From positions 434,001 to 498,000 of the forward strand of contig CALYLX010000111.1 in the NCBI GenBank assembly GCA_944990035.1: DNA of 64,000 nt, written 5' to 3'. This document shows positions 61,006 through 64,000 of the stretch, piece after piece. The notes under the pieces were generated by a model. The model was not told where the DNA came from and searched no databases. It saw only the letters and a list, made by a program, of their open reading frames with translations. Origin of the DNA: Clitopilus passeckerianus. Its lineage: Eukaryota > Basidiomycota > Agaricomycetes > Agaricales > Entolomataceae. Within the stretch, counting starts at the first letter, position 1. Each line of letters starts with the position of its first letter. Made by a program: the position numbers and the translations under genes.

Positions 61006-64000
61006 GCCCGGTAAACCTCCGCTGTTTTCCTCGTAAGAATAGAAATCTTGAAAGAATGAGAGCACTTCAAGTGAAGAGAGTATGACGCGACTGCACAGCA
61101 GCGCTGAAGGTGGTGGGAGTGGAGAACCAAGGTCGGGTCATCATGGCATCGGCCACCTCCCCAGTATTACACGGAAGTGTTGGCGTTGTCACGGGTCTTG
61201 ACTTCGAGGAAATGTTTGTGATGTGATCGATGGATGCCACAACGGCGGCATCATCTGATAGAAGCCTAAACAGGCATGTTTTGGTGGGCTTCAGACCCTG
61301 AAGAATCCAACTACAGTTAGCATCAGGTAGATGGCACGCATCTCAACAAGTGCACACAGGGTGCAATTGCAAAAACCCTCGTACAAGAGTATGGGATGGC
61401 TCGAAGGTTGGTGCGATTAGTGGCTCAGAAGTGTCGTATCCATGTGCGCGAGAGCCAGGGGAGCTCGTTGAATGGCGTGCGGCCCAAGTATGTCTTCAAC
61501 GGCACTCGGTGGCTTTAGAACGGTGACAGATGTTCAGAATGACAGGAACCAGAAGAACATAGAAACCGGACTTACTTATGCACTCTGACAAAATGTTCAG
61601 ATCGAAAGGAATTCTCGGCCAGAGGTCGTCAGATTAAATTGCGGAATGCGTACGATGAACGACAGAGCATAACATGAGGTCGGACCTAGCTTCAAGAGAC
61701 TCTGACGGGTGAATATCAGTCGGTTACTATGTCACCTTCAAAGACAACGAAGGAGGAACCTGAACCAGATCATCTCAATTCCTAGCTGTGCTGTCACGAG
61801 AAATTTGTCAAGCCTGCGGGAGCAGATACTATCAAGCAGAGGCCTCGCCAGGCTGGCCTTCCTGTGGATCAGCTTAGCACATACATCCGCGTGTCGTAAT
61901 CTGACATCCTTCGGGGGCCATTCGAGTTGTAGGCGCTTCTATCCGACTGGGAGGGTCTCCGAGTCCATGAGAACAGTCGGCCGAAAGATAACAACCCCCA
62001 CGTTCCCCCACGCCGCAAACTCTAAATTGATAGATTGCGCCCCAAAGTTTCCGACTCCATCCCTTGGACGAAGCCTGGGGCTTAACCGGCGGTAGGACAT
62101 CTCAAGTTGAAAAAGTCGAAGCAAGTCTCCTCAGGCTCGCCGTCGGCATCCCACGATCTAAGTCAAGATTGAGGATAGTGCGTGGGATGCGCGAGAACCT
62201 GTTCATCCACGGTTGAAGGTAGTCGCATTCTGAAGGAGGTATGCAAGCCAAGACACGCAAACAAGATCGTTCTGACGGCAGTTCTATGGTGGCGTCAGGA
62301 CAAGGGTGCGATCAATAGAAAATTTGACCTTCGTCTCTGTCTCTAGATTAGATAGCTAATGGGGGTCCCGAATCGCCTCAAATTCTCGAACAAGTCGGGG
62401 ACAAAGTATGAATCGACGTCTGTCTAGGCCAGTGAAGCCCTAAGACCAAGAGTATTCCGCCAGGCTCGGAGCCTTAGTCTTCCATCAGAAGCCTAAAAGG
62501 TGAATAGGTAAGATATAGATCACAATTTTCAGATAAGGACTGACGACGTATCTTATCTTCATAGCCCACTTGAGTCATCCCATCAACATCTATTACTCTG
62601 CTTAACGTTTACACTGATCGTGCGGGCTTCGAGAGGAGGCATCATTCCAGGGAAGAGACGGATGTGTGGACTATATAGCTCCCAATGACCTGGGATACTA
62701 TGGACTGTTCGAGAAACCGTGTACCAGCGCTTACTCCGCGCACAATACAAAGCTGCGAAAAACCCGCATACTCGGACAATGAGGAATCGAGTTTCTCTCT
62801 TCTGTTCCACTTCTGGAGTTCGATCGACGGAAAACACCAGGCGTTCCAAGTGCAAAAATGAAGTTATTTTTTTGCGTATCATCGTGTGTCGGATATCCCT
62901 GAGAGTTGAAACTAACTCCCGAATCGAGTAAATCGTGTAGAATGCAGAAAGAGCAAAGGACGCGTTGTGAAAGATTCAAATAAACTGACCCCCGTTCCCA
63001 AAAAAAGCAAAGTATGCAGCTAACATCCACAAAAATTGTGCATCTGCGACGAAATAGTAATGGCTGCCCCGCCACTGTCACAACTTCGGGACGGACTTCC
63101 GAAACGCTCAACCGGATCTAAACTCGAGTCGATATCGGTGTCTGGTTCAAAGAAGCACCTAACAGTTCCGAGTCCGATTGGACATTCACCACCCCGGAAC
63201 GTATGTCTGGCTCACAAGAGAGGGTGCATGATGGAGGTCGATGACAATGGAAAAATACGTTCTGAGCAGTTGGTGAAAAGTTATAGAAGAATGTAAATTA
63301 TTCTAAACAGGGTCGTCCCAATGTCAGCCGCCACTGACCAGCAGGAACAGATCGAGCTCAACGAAAAAAATCAAACTATTCGAGACTATACCAGAAATTG
63401 AAGGCTCGACTGCATCCGGTTACCGTTGGCTCGCATTGGCCGTTCGGGATCTGCAGTCCTATTGGAATCCCTACATACATAGAAAACTTTCTGACAGGAT
63501 AGGCATGGTGATGGGGCCGCCGAAAAGGGCGAGATGTGCAAAAACCAAACACCATCGTTATCGCCCTCATTCAAAGAAGGCACTGTCCATATGGCGTCCT
63601 AGATACAAGGCTTTTCTTGGAAAATCTCGGCACCTGAGGATGAGAGCTATGGAGTGTGGTCCTCAGAAGACCTTGGAAAGTTCAGGTGGATTCGAGATAG
63701 AACCAGCCTAGATGACCGCGAAGGTCCCTGTGGCGTCAAGGCGGTCTGATTCCACACAGGTTTGACCGGCAACAATTGGCGGGAAGAGTTGAATTGACTC
63801 CCGAAAACGGCGGCAAATAAATGAGAAGTAGACTAAGCACGTGTGTTGCAACAGCCATATGAAGAGCCGCATGCTCACACAGGCAAGATTCGTTCATGCA
63901 CGTTCAATGCACGTTTCTCAACCCATCCAACGGCATCCTGACTTTACCGGCGGCTTACCTCTCTCCTCGAAAACTCGAGGATAACCCATTCATCCTTGCT
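61006..64000. other. 3 kb stretch without recognised genes
   Basis: Both strands were read. Frames of 60-130 residues exist (for example 61709-62095 plus, 62583-62882 minus) but none has a domain, good codon character or plausible exon context. No tRNA, terminal repeat or transposase seen. It could hold a lineage-specific gene or be empty. Confidence 0.35.

Noticed and set aside
61140..64000. A search for a transposon or viral remnant in the last 3 kb
   Set aside because: No terminal repeats, integrase, reverse transcriptase or capsid motif could be seen in either strand.

Overview
The window is eukaryotic nuclear DNA from a mushroom-type basidiomycete (Agaricomycetes). Genes are dense, introns are mostly 50-70 bp with GT..AG ends and ctaac/ctgac-like branch sites, and several families are typical of mushrooms: a FunK1 kinase, a DUF6533-type 7TM protein, F-box and NACHT proteins, and a LysM membrane protein. 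I cannot name the species. All exon joins are read by eye from the sequence. For the genes given a residue count, the spliced length divides by three.

Layout. 1-12.9 kb: the 3' end of a truncated gene, a tRNA-like relic, two related Ser/Pro-rich genes on the minus strand, a TMCO4/DUF726-type membrane hydrolase gene (4.5-8.1 kb), a pair of related uncharacterised ORFs (8.9-10.8 kb) and an F-box gene. 12.9-25.4 kb: a decayed run of a paralogous small-protein family (minus strand), one arm of an inverted duplication carrying a small gene 'X', and a FunK1 kinase. 25.6-33 kb: conserved genes, namely a coiled-coil protein, a 75-residue two-exon gene, the SNF1/AMPK kinase and a low-complexity protein. 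33.8-38.6 kb: the second, inverted arm with the other X copy, then better preserved family members on the plus strand. 39-50.9 kb: housekeeping genes (SRP14, siroheme synthase/uroporphyrinogen methyltransferase, RVB2, mitochondrial ribosomal uL2m, KEOPS Gon7, a lysine-methyltransferase-type enzyme), interrupted at 41.9-44.8 kb by another family member, a solo exon-1 relic and a broken NACHT gene. 52.3-61 kb: surface and secretory genes (GPI-type chitin-deacetylase-like protein, LysM protein, two tandem secreted paralogues, 7TM protein) and an intron-containing tRNA-Pro(AGG). 61-64 kb: nothing I can support.

The most unusual content is an apparently undescribed family seen nine to ten times in 31 kb. 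Each fuller copy has a basic, Ser/Arg-rich leader that looks like a mitochondrial presequence, then one transmembrane helix split by an intron, then a helical domain of about 170 residues with two recurring motifs (D-x-K-Y-P-x-D-P-x-x-P-E-T-V-x-R-Y and a Y-x-K-H-V-E-x-C-x-x-I-H-x-x-L-like block). Three members of 261, 263 and 265 residues share a phase-1 intron at the same place in the helix. Several minus-strand copies carry stops, frameshifts or deletions. This looks like a family under rapid birth and death, next to a large inverted duplication and a decaying NACHT gene.
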